From Clostridium sp. (GTDB lineage: Bacteria > Bacteroidota > Bacteroidia > Bacteroidales > Bacteroidaceae), in assembly GCA_023663705.1 (NCBI GenBank), contig JAMPGY010000016.1, forward strand, positions 1 to 53,605: a DNA stretch of 53,605 nucleotides, written 5' to 3'. Positions 45,896 to 53,605 of this stretch are shown here, piece after piece. The position numbers and the translations under genes are program-made. The first letter of the stretch is position 1. The number at the start of each line of letters is the position of its first letter. Below the pieces are notes generated by a model. It made no database searches and was not told where the DNA came from. It worked only from the letters and a program-made list of their open reading frames with translations.

Positions 45896-46987
45896 TCAAC
45901 GGCGCTGGCGACGAACGGACACACGCGGAGCCGACGGGCCTGAAGAGGAACTCTTCTTGGTTTTGGTCTTGGCGGACTTAGCCTCTGTCTGAGAGGACCT
46001 GGAGGATGCGGCCGTACCACGGCGGGCCGATGATGTGCGGGCCGTACGGGCAGAAGCCTTGACCTTCTTTTCCGGCACAACTACGGTTACACTGTCGGTA
46101 GAGTCGGCCGGAGCAGTCTCTTCCTTCACCACCTTACCCCAGATGTTTTTCTCGAAATCGGTCAACTGCTCCTCTATGCGTTTCTGTTCCTTCACCAACG
46201 CGCTGTCGGTCTTGCAATAGTTGGCCAACACCTGGCCACGCAGGTTGTTGGTCTTGTAGATCTTTCCCTCGTAGCGGTTGAGCGTGAAGTAGTCGTCAGC
46301 CGTCATGTTGGTCACATTGTTCAGGTTGCTGGCCATCAGAGGCAGTCGAGCCAGAAAGGGACTCACTTCCTCATAGTTGAGCCAGAAAAGCGGATAGGGC
46401 GTGCTCTCGCCACCGAAGTCGTCGCCACGCACCAGCACCGGACACAGAGCCGTCACCTTGGAATGAAACGTGGAGGTGCGCTGATCGAAATAGGAACTTT
46501 CCTTGATGTAATATCGGGTCACTTCGGCCGAAGGAATATCGCTCACATTCACCTGATAGTGTCCGTCCTTTTCCTCATAGTAGATGCGATAACGCTCCAG
46601 AAAGTCTTTCACATCAATCTTTGACGTTGCGGCAAAGGACTCGTTGCCGTCCAACTTGTACTCATAAGCGTTGATACGTCCGGCCAGCAACAGACGGAAC
46701 ATGTAGGTGAAAAGGTTCATCTGCGCACCGGAGGGTTCGGCCGGATAATAGAGCGGACCGTTCTTATCCTCCAGCAGATCAAGCTGACGGTAAATATCCC
46801 GCCGCCACACCATGTCGGCAGGCATCGCCACAGCTGTGGGAAACTGCAGGGAGGCCCGGTCGTTCCGGTTGGCTGGGGATGAAGTGGTGGTTTGGCCTTG
46901 GGAGGTCTGCGCCCGACGCTTGGTCGGCTGCGCCTGTACTTGTCCCATCAGGCAGATTCCCCATATCAGAAATAAAAGACGTTTCAT
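45896..46987 (-). CDS. porN: Type IX secretion system protein PorN/GldN
   Basis: A 363-residue periplasmic protein with a signal peptide (KRLLFLIWGICLMGQVQA) that, in P. gingivalis, joins PorK to form the large outer-membrane-attached ring. The conserved core (about residues 45-290) includes VVWRRDIYRQLDLLEDKNG-like and YFTLNRYEGKIYKT segments characteristic of GldN. The last 70 residues are a low-complexity Ser/Thr/Arg/Lys tail (KVKASARTARTSSARR) without family conservation. It is the last gene of porPKLMN, 32 bp after porM. Confidence 0.92.
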   Translation of the reverse strand: MKRLLFLIWGICLMGQVQAQPTKRRAQTSQGQTTTSSPANRNDRASLQFPTAVAMPADMVWRRDIYRQLDLLEDKNGPLYYPAEPSGAQMNLFTYMFRLLLAGRINAYEYKLDGNESFAATSKIDVKDFLERYRIYYEEKDGHYQVNVSDIPSAEVTRYYIKESSYFDQRTSTFHSKVTALCPVLVRGDDFGGESTPYPLFWLNYEEVSPFLARLPLMASNLNNVTNMTADDYFTLNRYEGKIYKTNNLRGQVLANYCKTDSALVKEQKRIEEQLTDFEKNIWGKVVKEETAPADSTDSVTVVVPEKKVKASARTARTSSARRGTAASSRSSQTEAKSAKTKTKKSSSSGPSAPRVSVRRQRR

Positions 46988-47019
46988 GCTTCGTTGTATT
47001 TTTTACTGTATCTGATTGA

Positions 47020-48582
47020 CTAATTGATAATAACTTCCATCGAACCGTTGAGCGTACGCTCAATGCCGTCGGGGCCGACAGCCCGTATGCGCGACACATA
47101 GAAGCGTTTGCCGCGTCCCAACGAACGGAACAGGTTCTTCTGGCGCTCGGTGAAGTGGGTGCCATTGGACACCTCGGGCACGGCATTTCCCATATTGTCG
47201 AAGAACACGGTCTCGAAACCTAACACACGGAAACCGATATTCAATAATCCGTCGTCGATAGCCGCACCAATACCTTCCGTGCCCATGAGCACTTGCTTGG
47301 AAAGTTTGCCGCCCCGGAAACGAGTGAGACCGGTTCCGTCGTTGTATTCGATATAAGCCATGGGATCGGGCAACTTGCGCACACGGAAGGCAAACTGTCC
47401 CATCTGCTGGTTCCGTCCCTCCAGATTGGCACTCACCGTGATAACCGCATCCTTGCCCACAGCTGTGGGATGAGCCATATACTTGCCGGGCGCAACGGTC
47501 TGCAGGGTGCCACCGGTCATGGTGGCTGTTATCTTGTTGGCCGGCACACCAGGCACCGACACGCTCATCGGATTGTTGTAACCGGCATACAACACATTCA
47601 TCATATCTGCCGACACCGTGGCCGCCGGAGCCACCACCGTGTAGGGCTGGGCAAACTCCCGACGCACTTTCTGCCCCTGCCCGTCGAACATCTCGATGTA
47701 GCCGGACAGAGTGAAATCGCCGGTCCGGCCGCACACCATCTCATACAGACCGTTGCCTGAAGTAAGTTCTTTGCCGCCCACATAGATGGTGGGACGGTTG
47801 GTCGTGTCCACAGCCGCCATAATGATCTGCGCGCTGAAACGTCCGCCCTGCACCACAGTGCGTGACGACGGTATCACATAAGCGTTCAACTGGTTCACAC
47901 GGATGTCCTTCACATCAATGTTGGACACCAGCGTGTGGAGCACCTCGCCCTCGGCATAACGCACGTCGCTCTGCAACTTGGTGAGCAGGGTGACGGCTGC
48001 AGCGGCAGGCATATTTTCAAACATATACTGCTGCCAGTTCTTGCCCAGCAGACGGCTGTTTTCCGGAGTACGGGTGCTGAGGTTATCCTCGATGATGCGA
48101 CGCTGGTCCGCATCGCTCACCATCTTCACGATAGCCTCACGGTACTTGTTGATGCCCCGGTAGAGTTCTTCGCCGCGCCCGGTCCCGGGCGCCAGCATCG
48201 TGCGGGAAGCTGCCTCCAGATTTTCCTTGTTGCGGATGTCGCGCGGGTCACCGTCCTGTCCGTCGGCATGCCGCACGATACTCAGTTTGAGTTGTTCAGC
48301 CAGATTGTACAACGAGTCGGATATGGTTTTCACATATTGCGCCTTGTCATACCATTGCTTCACCTTGGCGGGATTGGCTTTCATCTGTTCCTCGAAGTTC
48401 TTGTAGATGGCCTCGTTGGTCTGAGCGGCATTGGCCGTCGTGCGATTCAAGCTATCGTCCACCACCGAGAAACCATTGAGCACATCCGACGAAACGTTCA
48501 GAGCCAGCATGGCCATGAGCACCACGTACATCAGGTTTATCATTTTTTGCCGGGGCGATACCGGTGTTTTCTTCACTCCCAT
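47020..48582 (-). CDS. porM: Type IX secretion system motor protein PorM/GldM
   Basis: A 520-residue inner-membrane protein with one N-terminal transmembrane helix (MINLMYVVLMAMLALNVSS, about residues 14-32) and a long periplasmic part of four domains. With PorL it forms the proton-driven motor that energises type IX export. The start MGVKKTPVSPRQKMINLMYV is the diagnostic GldM N-terminus; Arg11 just before the helix is the likely counterpart of the Arg that pairs with the GldL glutamate. It lies 40 bp after porL. Confidence 0.95.
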   Translation of the reverse strand: MGVKKTPVSPRQKMINLMYVVLMAMLALNVSSDVLNGFSVVDDSLNRTTANAAQTNEAIYKNFEEQMKANPAKVKQWYDKAQYVKTISDSLYNLAEQLKLSIVRHADGQDGDPRDIRNKENLEAASRTMLAPGTGRGEELYRGINKYREAIVKMVSDADQRRIIEDNLSTRTPENSRLLGKNWQQYMFENMPAAAAVTLLTKLQSDVRYAEGEVLHTLVSNIDVKDIRVNQLNAYVIPSSRTVVQGGRFSAQIIMAAVDTTNRPTIYVGGKELTSGNGLYEMVCGRTGDFTLSGYIEMFDGQGQKVRREFAQPYTVVAPAATVSADMMNVLYAGYNNPMSVSVPGVPANKITATMTGGTLQTVAPGKYMAHPTAVGKDAVITVSANLEGRNQQMGQFAFRVRKLPDPMAYIEYNDGTGLTRFRGGKLSKQVLMGTEGIGAAIDDGLLNIGFRVLGFETVFFDNMGNAVPEVSNGTHFTERQKNLFRSLGRGKRFYVSRIRAVGPDGIERTLNGSMEVIIN

Positions 48583-48622
48583 CTCATCTTGGTTTTAGCG
48601 TTACGAGTTCGTTCCCGGTGTC

Positions 48623-49411
48623 TCACAATCCGGCCACATTGCTGCCGGTGTTGCGCATGTTCACGGTAAGAGCCTCAATCATGCGGCCGTACACCGCATT
48701 CAATTCTTCGATCTGACCGGCCATCTTGCGGGTCTGTTCGTTGATTTGGTCAATAGTTCCGATCTGGGTGCTGATGCTTCTCAGTTGCATCTCGTAGATG
48801 GTGTTGATGCCGGTGAGCGTGCGGTTGAGATTCTCCATTTCCTTGGAGTCGTAGGACAGGCGGGAGGCCTGTTCCGACACACGTCCCAATGCCTGAGTGA
48901 GTTCCTTCAGACGTTCCGTATAGGCCTGCATGGCTTCTTCCATCTCCGGACTGTATGCCTGTCCGGCAGCCTGCAGCATATCGCTCTGCATACCCTGTAA
49001 TCCGGCCAAGCCACTCAGATCTATCGTTCCATTCACCACCGTTCCGCCCGACTGGACAGGCGTACCGTCAGCAGCAGGAATGCCACCACCGATAATCACC
49101 GTGGAACCGCTCTGGGCAGGCATCGGTTCGGCCGGGACGGCATGCTCCTCACGAAGTCCGGCATCCTGATCTTCTTCTTTCAGACCGGAAGGTCTGTCGA
49201 ATCCTGAGATAAAGAACACGAACACCTCGGTGCCCATACCCACAAACAGCATGATGTCGGCACCGGCAATATGTGTCAGTTTGAACAGTGTTCCCAAAAT
49301 AACGACCGCTGCTCCCCAGCTATATGCGTAGTTGAGGAATGTCTGTCCGGCCACCGAGTCCATCCAACGTTGCAGACGGGCTACCATACCTTTTCTATTG
49401 TTGTTTGCCAT
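48623..49411 (-). CDS. porL: Type IX secretion system motor protein PorL/GldL
   Basis: A 262-residue inner-membrane protein with two transmembrane helices (about residues 30-48 and 52-70) and a long cytoplasmic coiled-coil tail (about 145-262). Glu62 in the second helix (GTEVFVFFISGFD) is the likely protonatable residue of the GldL motor. A Gly/Ala/Pro-rich segment (about 90-135) links helix and coiled coil. It follows porK by 14 bp and precedes porM, as in P. gingivalis and gliding Flavobacteriia. Confidence 0.95.
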   Translation of the reverse strand: MANNNRKGMVARLQRWMDSVAGQTFLNYAYSWGAAVVILGTLFKLTHIAGADIMLFVGMGTEVFVFFISGFDRPSGLKEEDQDAGLREEHAVPAEPMPAQSGSTVIIGGGIPAADGTPVQSGGTVVNGTIDLSGLAGLQGMQSDMLQAAGQAYSPEMEEAMQAYTERLKELTQALGRVSEQASRLSYDSKEMENLNRTLTGINTIYEMQLRSISTQIGTIDQINEQTRKMAGQIEELNAVYGRMIEALTVNMRNTGSNVAGL

Positions 49412-49425
49412 AATATATGCTGTTT

Positions 49426-50868
49426 TTACTTTTTACGTTTACCTGTCGATCCGATCATCGAACGTACACAGCGGAAACCGATGTACGAACGGGGTTGATT
49501 TTGATATTCATAAGAGCGCCATGCCGACCGTATCATGGATTCGGGATCTTTCCAAGAACCGCCGCGCACCGACTTTTTCTTCAAACGATAGGGATCCTCC
49601 TTGGCGGCGTTGTAACGCAACTCGGGATTCATGTCACTCATGCTTTGCACGCCGGCCTCGGTGTATACGGTGCTGGTCCACTCAGCCACGTTACCGGCCA
49701 TATCAAACAGTCCGTTGGAATTGGCGGAATAGATACCCACTTTGGACGTAATCAGATTGCCGTCCTTGGTGTAGTTTCCGCGATCGGGTTTGAAGTTGGC
49801 ATAGAAACAGCCCTTCTCACTCTTCACATCCGTGCTTTCCCACGGGAAGGGGTTTCCTTCTTTCCCACGGGCGGCAAATTCCCACTCGATCTCGGTGGGC
49901 AGGCGGTAGCGCTGTATCTGCTTGGCGGCTCCGCCCAATCCACGCAACAGGAAATCGGTACGCCAGTTACAGAATGCCGTAGCCTGCTCCCACGTCACAC
50001 CCACCACAGGATAGTCATCATAGGCAGGATTTGAAAAATAGAGTTTCATGTAGCGTTCGTTCTCGGCATTGGCAAAGTCGTTCACCCAACAAGTGGTGTC
50101 GGGGTATACATTCACGATATAGGTATCCAGAAAATCGTAGAGACTGGACAGCGGACGGGTCACCGTCTGCCGAACGATGCGGCCGTCGTCATCGATATAT
50201 GCCGTATCCTTGGAGATCATCACTTCCTGGTTCCGATCCGTCAGATGATCGGTATTGAGATCACGTTCCTGCGCTTCCAGACGGTTGCGACGTAGAGCCG
50301 CGGCGGAATAGTTGAACACTTCATAGCGATAGTTCAACTGTGTGTAGTCAAGCATGCGGGTTCCATCAATGGGATGCGTGGTGTATACGCTCTCGATGGC
50401 ACGTAACTCATCCTCGTTGGGCTTACGCCAGGGGATCGGCTTACTCCAATTAAGATGAGGAGTAACGGGTTCACCGTACTTATCCGTTTCGATTTTATAC
50501 GTCTCATCGCCACCATAGGCCGGATCAGCCAGACGCTCACGGATGATGGAGTCGCGCACCCACAACACAAATTGACGGTATTCGGCATTGGTCACTTCGG
50601 TCTCGTCCATCCAAAAGCCGTCTACCGACACCTCACGGGTAGGAAACTCCGTCCCCCAAAGTGTGTCGTTCTCTTCCAGACCCACTTTCAGCGAACCGGC
50701 CTTCACGGCCACCATGCCATAGGGAGCAGGCTCGCTATAAGACATGCCCCGCACACCGGTCAGCTCACCGCCGGCTGCCGATGAAGATGAGGATCCGGGA
50801 GCCAGGCAGGCACTTACGGCCAAACATGCCACCCAGCAGGCTGCTATCCATATTGTTCTCATATTCAT
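49426..50868 (-). CDS. porK: Type IX secretion system lipoprotein PorK/GldK
   Basis: A 480-residue outer-membrane lipoprotein with a type II signal (IAACWVACLAVSAC, lipobox LAVSAC with lipidated Cys21). The rest is a formylglycine-generating-enzyme-like (SUMF) fold: FWMDETEVTNAEYRQFV, RLPTEIEWEFAARG and VRGGSWKD near the end. It is a structural homologue, not an enzyme, and forms rings with PorN. The start ATG shares one base with the porP stop (TAATG), so the two are translationally coupled. Confidence 0.95.
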   Translation of the reverse strand: MNMRTIWIAACWVACLAVSACLAPGSSSSSAAGGELTGVRGMSYSEPAPYGMVAVKAGSLKVGLEENDTLWGTEFPTREVSVDGFWMDETEVTNAEYRQFVLWVRDSIIRERLADPAYGGDETYKIETDKYGEPVTPHLNWSKPIPWRKPNEDELRAIESVYTTHPIDGTRMLDYTQLNYRYEVFNYSAAALRRNRLEAQERDLNTDHLTDRNQEVMISKDTAYIDDDGRIVRQTVTRPLSSLYDFLDTYIVNVYPDTTCWVNDFANAENERYMKLYFSNPAYDDYPVVGVTWEQATAFCNWRTDFLLRGLGGAAKQIQRYRLPTEIEWEFAARGKEGNPFPWESTDVKSEKGCFYANFKPDRGNYTKDGNLITSKVGIYSANSNGLFDMAGNVAEWTSTVYTEAGVQSMSDMNPELRYNAAKEDPYRLKKKSVRGGSWKDPESMIRSAWRSYEYQNQPRSYIGFRCVRSMIGSTGKRKK

Positions 50869-51821
50869 TATAATATTCTTACGCTTTTATGTTTATTCTT
50901 TCCTTTCTTGAATAGATTCAGATCCGTCTGATAGCTGATCACCAACTCGTGACTTCCACTTGCCGCCCCAATGCCGGCCGTGTACATCTCATACGCATAA
51001 CCTATGTTGATGCCATGGAAATCGCATCCGGCCAGAAAACTCACCGAATTGAGCGGACTGTAGGAGAGACCGCCATACAAATGGTATTTGCTCCCGTTGT
51101 AGGCCACGCGCCCCGTCACATCCCCGCGCCAAGCTACCCCGTCGGTACGCAACATGGCATTCGTATGTATGGTATAAAACGGACTTTTCGTCTTGATATT
51201 GTATCCTCCAGTCAAATAAAATACCGGAGCGATAGACAGTTCGTTGAGTTTGTCGTCGCCCAACTTCACCGTAGGAGAAGTGCAGTGCATCATGCTGAAA
51301 CCGACATACCAGGACTTGCGAGTGTAACGCAACCCGAAGTCGACATCAAATCCGGAACCACTCACGGAAGAGGTGGGGATTGCGGGGTCGTTGCTTTCTT
51401 CCGGATCCGCTTTCGTACCGTCGAACGTTTCACTCAGGAATCCGGCACGCAATCCGCCGCTGATACGCCCGCCCCACAACGGCTGGTGAAAGGCATATTG
51501 TAGATAAAATTTCTTGTGGGAGAAAAGACCGAGTCCATCGTTCAGGAAACCCACTCCCGCACCATGTTTCGGTCCGAAAAAGAACAGGGGCAGATCCACA
51601 CCTGCAAACATCACGGACGGAGCATTCTCGAAACCCATCATCTGCATGCTGTAGGCCGCACGCACTTCCAACTGACCGCTCAGGCCGCTGGCTGCGGGAT
51701 TGAAGTAAGCCGGCAAAGCCCAATAATTGGCAAAAGACGCATCGTATTGCGCGGCTACCGGAATCACCCCCGACAGCATCGTCAACCACAATAGAACCCG
51801 TTTCTTCACTTCCTTTCTCAC
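50868..51821 (-). CDS. porP: Type IX secretion system outer-membrane protein PorP/SprF
   Basis: A 317-residue outer-membrane beta-barrel of the PorP/SprF family, with signal peptide ending VIPVAAQ and the family opening QYDASFANYWALPAYFNPAA. The reading frame opens with GTG at 51821; GTG at 51809 (giving MKKRVLLWL) is an equally good signal-peptide start, and the first in-frame ATG (51779) would cut the signal. It is first in the porPKLMN operon and overlaps porK by one base. No TAnnTTTG box is evident in the 212 bp upstream, so operon control may need another factor. Confidence 0.93.
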   Translation of the reverse strand: MRKEVKKRVLLWLTMLSGVIPVAAQYDASFANYWALPAYFNPAASGLSGQLEVRAAYSMQMMGFENAPSVMFAGVDLPLFFFGPKHGAGVGFLNDGLGLFSHKKFYLQYAFHQPLWGGRISGGLRAGFLSETFDGTKADPEESNDPAIPTSSVSGSGFDVDFGLRYTRKSWYVGFSMMHCTSPTVKLGDDKLNELSIAPVFYLTGGYNIKTKSPFYTIHTNAMLRTDGVAWRGDVTGRVAYNGSKYHLYGGLSYSPLNSVSFLAGCDFHGINIGYAYEMYTAGIGAASGSHELVISYQTDLNLFKKGKNKHKSVRIL

Positions 51822-51966
51822 CGGATCTGCTTTTCCTTCTAATATCTAACTACCCGACAACATATTTATTGCCTTTCGTCCCGGCAAATCAACATCCCTT
51901 CACCTCATGGGTATACTGCAATCGGAATCCAAGCCAACCTGCCGAGCATCTTTCAAATTACAAAAA

Positions 51967-51999
51967 CGATTGGCAAGGGATCTTACCACCTGCCAATCG
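51967..51999 (-). terminator. Terminator of the DUF2795 gene
   Basis: CGATTGGCA (51967-51975) pairs perfectly with TGCCAATCG (51991-51999). TTTTTG follows on the minus strand. It lies 35 bp beyond the stop at 52034, separating this gene from porP. Confidence 0.85.
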
Positions 52000-52033
52000 C
52001 CTATATTTTCAAACCTGATTGATAACTCCGTCC

Positions 52034-52255
52034 TTAATACTCATCTTCGTTGAATAGGAAGTCTTCCTTGGTGGGATAGTCGGGCCACACATCCTCGATG
52101 GTTTCGTATATCTCGCCCTCGTCTTCCATCTCTTGCAGATTCTCTATCACTTCCAGTGGAGCACCGGAACGGGTGGCATAGTCAATCAATTCGTCCTTGG
52201 TTGCCGGCCAAGGAGCATCCTCCAATTTGGAGGCTAATTCCAAAGTCCAATACAT
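52034..52255 (-). CDS. DUF2795 domain protein
   Basis: A 73-residue acidic cytoplasmic protein (MYWTLELASKLEDAPWPATK at the start). The DUF2795 pattern is clear: ...LEDAPWPATKDELIDYA then SGAPLEVIENLQEMEDEGE, ending in a tyrosine/acidic tail. Members are small, widespread in Bacteroidota and of unknown function. It has its own near-consensus promoter, so it is not simply the tail of the cobalamin adenosyltransferase transcript. Confidence 0.9.
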   Translation of the reverse strand: MYWTLELASKLEDAPWPATKDELIDYATRSGAPLEVIENLQEMEDEGEIYETIEDVWPDYPTKEDFLFNEDEY

Positions 52256-52321
52256 AGTATTCGCGTTATTCGTTATTTAGATTCGTGGACTGACGTCCGC
52301 CCATTCGGGCCGTATAGGCCG

Positions 52322-52351
52322 CAAAAATAATATTATTTTCTCTATCAGCAA
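52322..52351 (-). promoter_or_regulatory. Promoter of the DUF2795 gene
   Basis: The minus strand has TTG (52349-52351), a 19-bp spacer and TATTTTTG (52322-52329). The -33 element lies inside the last codons of the upstream adenosyltransferase gene. Confidence 0.65.
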
Positions 52352-52902
52352 CGTTTTTGCCAAATTATTTCATTCTCACCTGCCATAAAATTAAGTTTAC
52401 GGGCCAAAACAAAAAGATAATCAGACAGACGGTTGACATACGCCATCACACAACGATCCGGTTCCACTGCGGCATAGAGCGTATGCACGCGGCGTTCCGC
52501 TCTGCGGCATACCGTACGACAGACATGGCATTGAGCCGCCGATTGACAACCACCCGGCAGGATAAAGCCACGCCATGCCGGCAGGCCATCTTCCGTCTCG
52601 TCTATACATTGTTCCAACCACCTCACATCCTCACCCGAAAGGGGAGACGGACGACGTCGTTCCTCCCGTTCGTCCGTAGCCAATACGACTCCCAGCGTAA
52701 ACAAGTCCGACTGAATACGTTCCACTCTCTCACGATCCGTGCCCTGCGGCATCATAGCCGCCAGTAGGCCCAAATGGGAGTTAAGTTCGTCCACCGTGCC
52801 ATAGGCCTCTATACGCAAATGATCCTTGGGTACGCGCTTTCCGCCCACCAAAGCGGTGGTTCCGGAGTCTCCGGTCCGGGTGTATACATTACTCTTCTTC
52901 AT
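52345..52902 (-). CDS. Cob(I)alamin adenosyltransferase (PduO type)
   Basis: A 185-residue cytoplasmic enzyme converting cob(I)alamin and ATP to adenosylcobalamin. The PduO N-terminal ATP loop YTRTGDSGTTALVGGKRVPK lies at residues 7-26, and the family motifs YGTVDELNSHLG (34-45) and RAERRVHTL plus VNRLSDYLFVLARKLN follow. Length fits the single-domain form. It supplies B12-dependent methylmalonyl-CoA mutase in Bacteroidales propionate production (family knowledge). It follows the uncharacterised 195-residue gene by 17 bp. Confidence 0.94.
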   Translation of the reverse strand: MKKSNVYTRTGDSGTTALVGGKRVPKDHLRIEAYGTVDELNSHLGLLAAMMPQGTDRERVERIQSDLFTLGVVLATDEREERRRPSPLSGEDVRWLEQCIDETEDGLPAWRGFILPGGCQSAAQCHVCRTVCRRAERRVHTLYAAVEPDRCVMAYVNRLSDYLFVLARKLNFMAGENEIIWQKRC

Positions 52903-52919
52903 TCGCCGGCTTTCAAGGA

Positions 52920-53507
52920 TTAATAATTAATTATATAGTGCTGTTTGAACAATTTGTGGTTGAAAAAGACAATACCGAAGTCGTAAAGATCGAACGTAAT
53001 TCCCACGACAGGGCGGACTTTCATATTTTCCCACCATCGCCTGCGCTGTGTTGTGCCATATATGCCACGCACCACAGCCACCGACTGCGACCCGGTCTGC
53101 ATACTCCACTCCTCAAACATCTGCTCTCCTCCGTTCTTCCCGTCCAGATTTACATAAAACAACGTAACACGCTTGTCCGGTATACCCACATACTTGTCGG
53201 CCTCCCGGCAATCGGCCGTACGCCGACCCGCCCACAACCAGGCTATTTCTTCCTCGGACGCCCCACTGGTGAGAATCAGCTCCGGCATCGCATAGTTGGC
53301 CAACCGGAACAGCAGCCGTCCATCCTTGTTTCTGTGCCGGAAGAAGCTCCGCTGCCCATAATGTTTTTCCAAGGATTGGTAGGCGTAATATTCCCCGCTC
53401 TCATAGATCACATCCGTGATGAATCCGAAAGCAAACGGTGAATGCACGCCATACCCCTTACGGTGACGGAAGCGCTTGAGCCATATCCAAAAGTGAGGTG
53501 TGTTCAT
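52920..53507 (-). CDS. Uncharacterised Bacteroidota protein with RKGYGVHSPFAF N-terminus
   Basis: A 195-residue protein without signal peptide or membrane segment. Its N-terminus (HRKGYGVHSPFAFGFITDVI) is one I recognise from Bacteroidota proteins often labelled SAM-dependent methyltransferases. No glycine-rich SAM-binding motif is visible here, and the central region (MPELILTSGASEEEIAWLWAGRR) does not settle it. It could be a short or degenerate family member. It heads a likely two-gene unit with the cobalamin adenosyltransferase. I do not assign a function. Confidence 0.75.
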   Translation of the reverse strand: MNTPHFWIWLKRFRHRKGYGVHSPFAFGFITDVIYESGEYYAYQSLEKHYGQRSFFRHRNKDGRLLFRLANYAMPELILTSGASEEEIAWLWAGRRTADCREADKYVGIPDKRVTLFYVNLDGKNGGEQMFEEWSMQTGSQSVAVVRGIYGTTQRRRWWENMKVRPVVGITFDLYDFGIVFFNHKLFKQHYIINY

Positions 53508-53533
53508 CGCGTTTGTTTTTCGTTCTCGGTAAA

Positions 53534-53541
53534 CAAAGATA
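53534..53541 (-). promoter_or_regulatory. -7 box of the 195-aa protein/adenosyltransferase unit
   Basis: The minus strand reads TATCTTTG 26 bp before the ATG at 53507. A TTTTTC stretch near 53567-53575 may act as -33. Confidence 0.5.
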
Positions 53542-53605
53542 CGAATAATCTCGGCTCAGTAGAAAAATAGTGGGGAAAAATATAAAAGACTGCCGAAAAT
53601 TTCCG

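Overview
The window reads as the chromosome of a Bacteroidota member, order Bacteroidales, probably gut-associated. Three things point there. Upstream regions repeatedly carry the Bacteroidota -7 promoter box TAnnTTTG, several with TTG or TTTG 18-21 nt further up. Shine-Dalgarno sequences are nearly absent. The gene content is typical of the order: GH127 and GH20 glycosidases, small MKK..Y..P peptides, PorKLMNP secretion genes, and a Bacteroides-type tyrosine recombinase beside an inverted repeat. A complete porP-K-L-M-N operon argues for a lineage that kept the type IX secretion system (Prevotellaceae or Porphyromonadaceae-like) rather than a classical gut Bacteroides that lacks it. This is inference; no rRNA is present to settle it.

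Layout. 1-1.7 kb: a perfect 20-bp inverted repeat (181-200 / 345-364) encloses a promoter-like sequence beside a tyrosine recombinase gene. It looks like an invertible promoter switch whose target would lie left of the window. 1.7-18.2 kb: a carbohydrate and protein scavenging region with a GH127 glycosidase, a divergent sugar-kinase-like protein, NhaA, a 1416-residue secreted discoidin-domain protein with a 60-residue peptide behind it, a zinc metalloprotease and a GH20 hexosaminidase. Two of the secreted proteins end in sequences like type IX sorting domains. 18.3-32.9 kb: the information-processing block, all on the minus strand and in transcription order rpsU, xer, hpf, tRNA-Thr, tRNA-Tyr, tRNA-Gly, tRNA-Thr, tuf, tRNA-Trp, secE, nusG, rplK, rplA, rplJ, rplL, rpoB, rpoC. 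33-36.7 kb: malate dehydrogenase, then a divergent Xaa-Pro aminopeptidase and gamma-carbonic anhydrase. 36.6-37.7 kb: a gene-free convergent gap filled with a long imperfect inverted repeat and two different tandem arrays that both have a 23-bp period. 37.7-45.1 kb: waaA, gltX, a 7TM-HD phosphodiesterase and priA. 45.2-51.8 kb: the type IX secretion core (porP, porK, porL, porM, porN) and an outer-membrane beta-barrel gene. 52-53.5 kb: a DUF2795 protein, a cobalamin adenosyltransferase and an uncharacterised protein.

How it fits together. The GH20 enzyme, the discoidin-domain protein and probably the metalloprotease and GH127 form an extracytoplasmic toolkit for host or plant glycoconjugates. 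The kinase-like protein could trap released N-acetylhexosamines. PorK/L/M/N with PorP form the trans-envelope ring and motor that would export the CTD-bearing proteins. The most unusual items are the putative promoter switch at the left edge, the repeat island at 36.7-37.5 kb, a strong Shine-Dalgarno before hpf in a genome that otherwise does not use them, and a terminator-like hairpin inside the GH127 leader.
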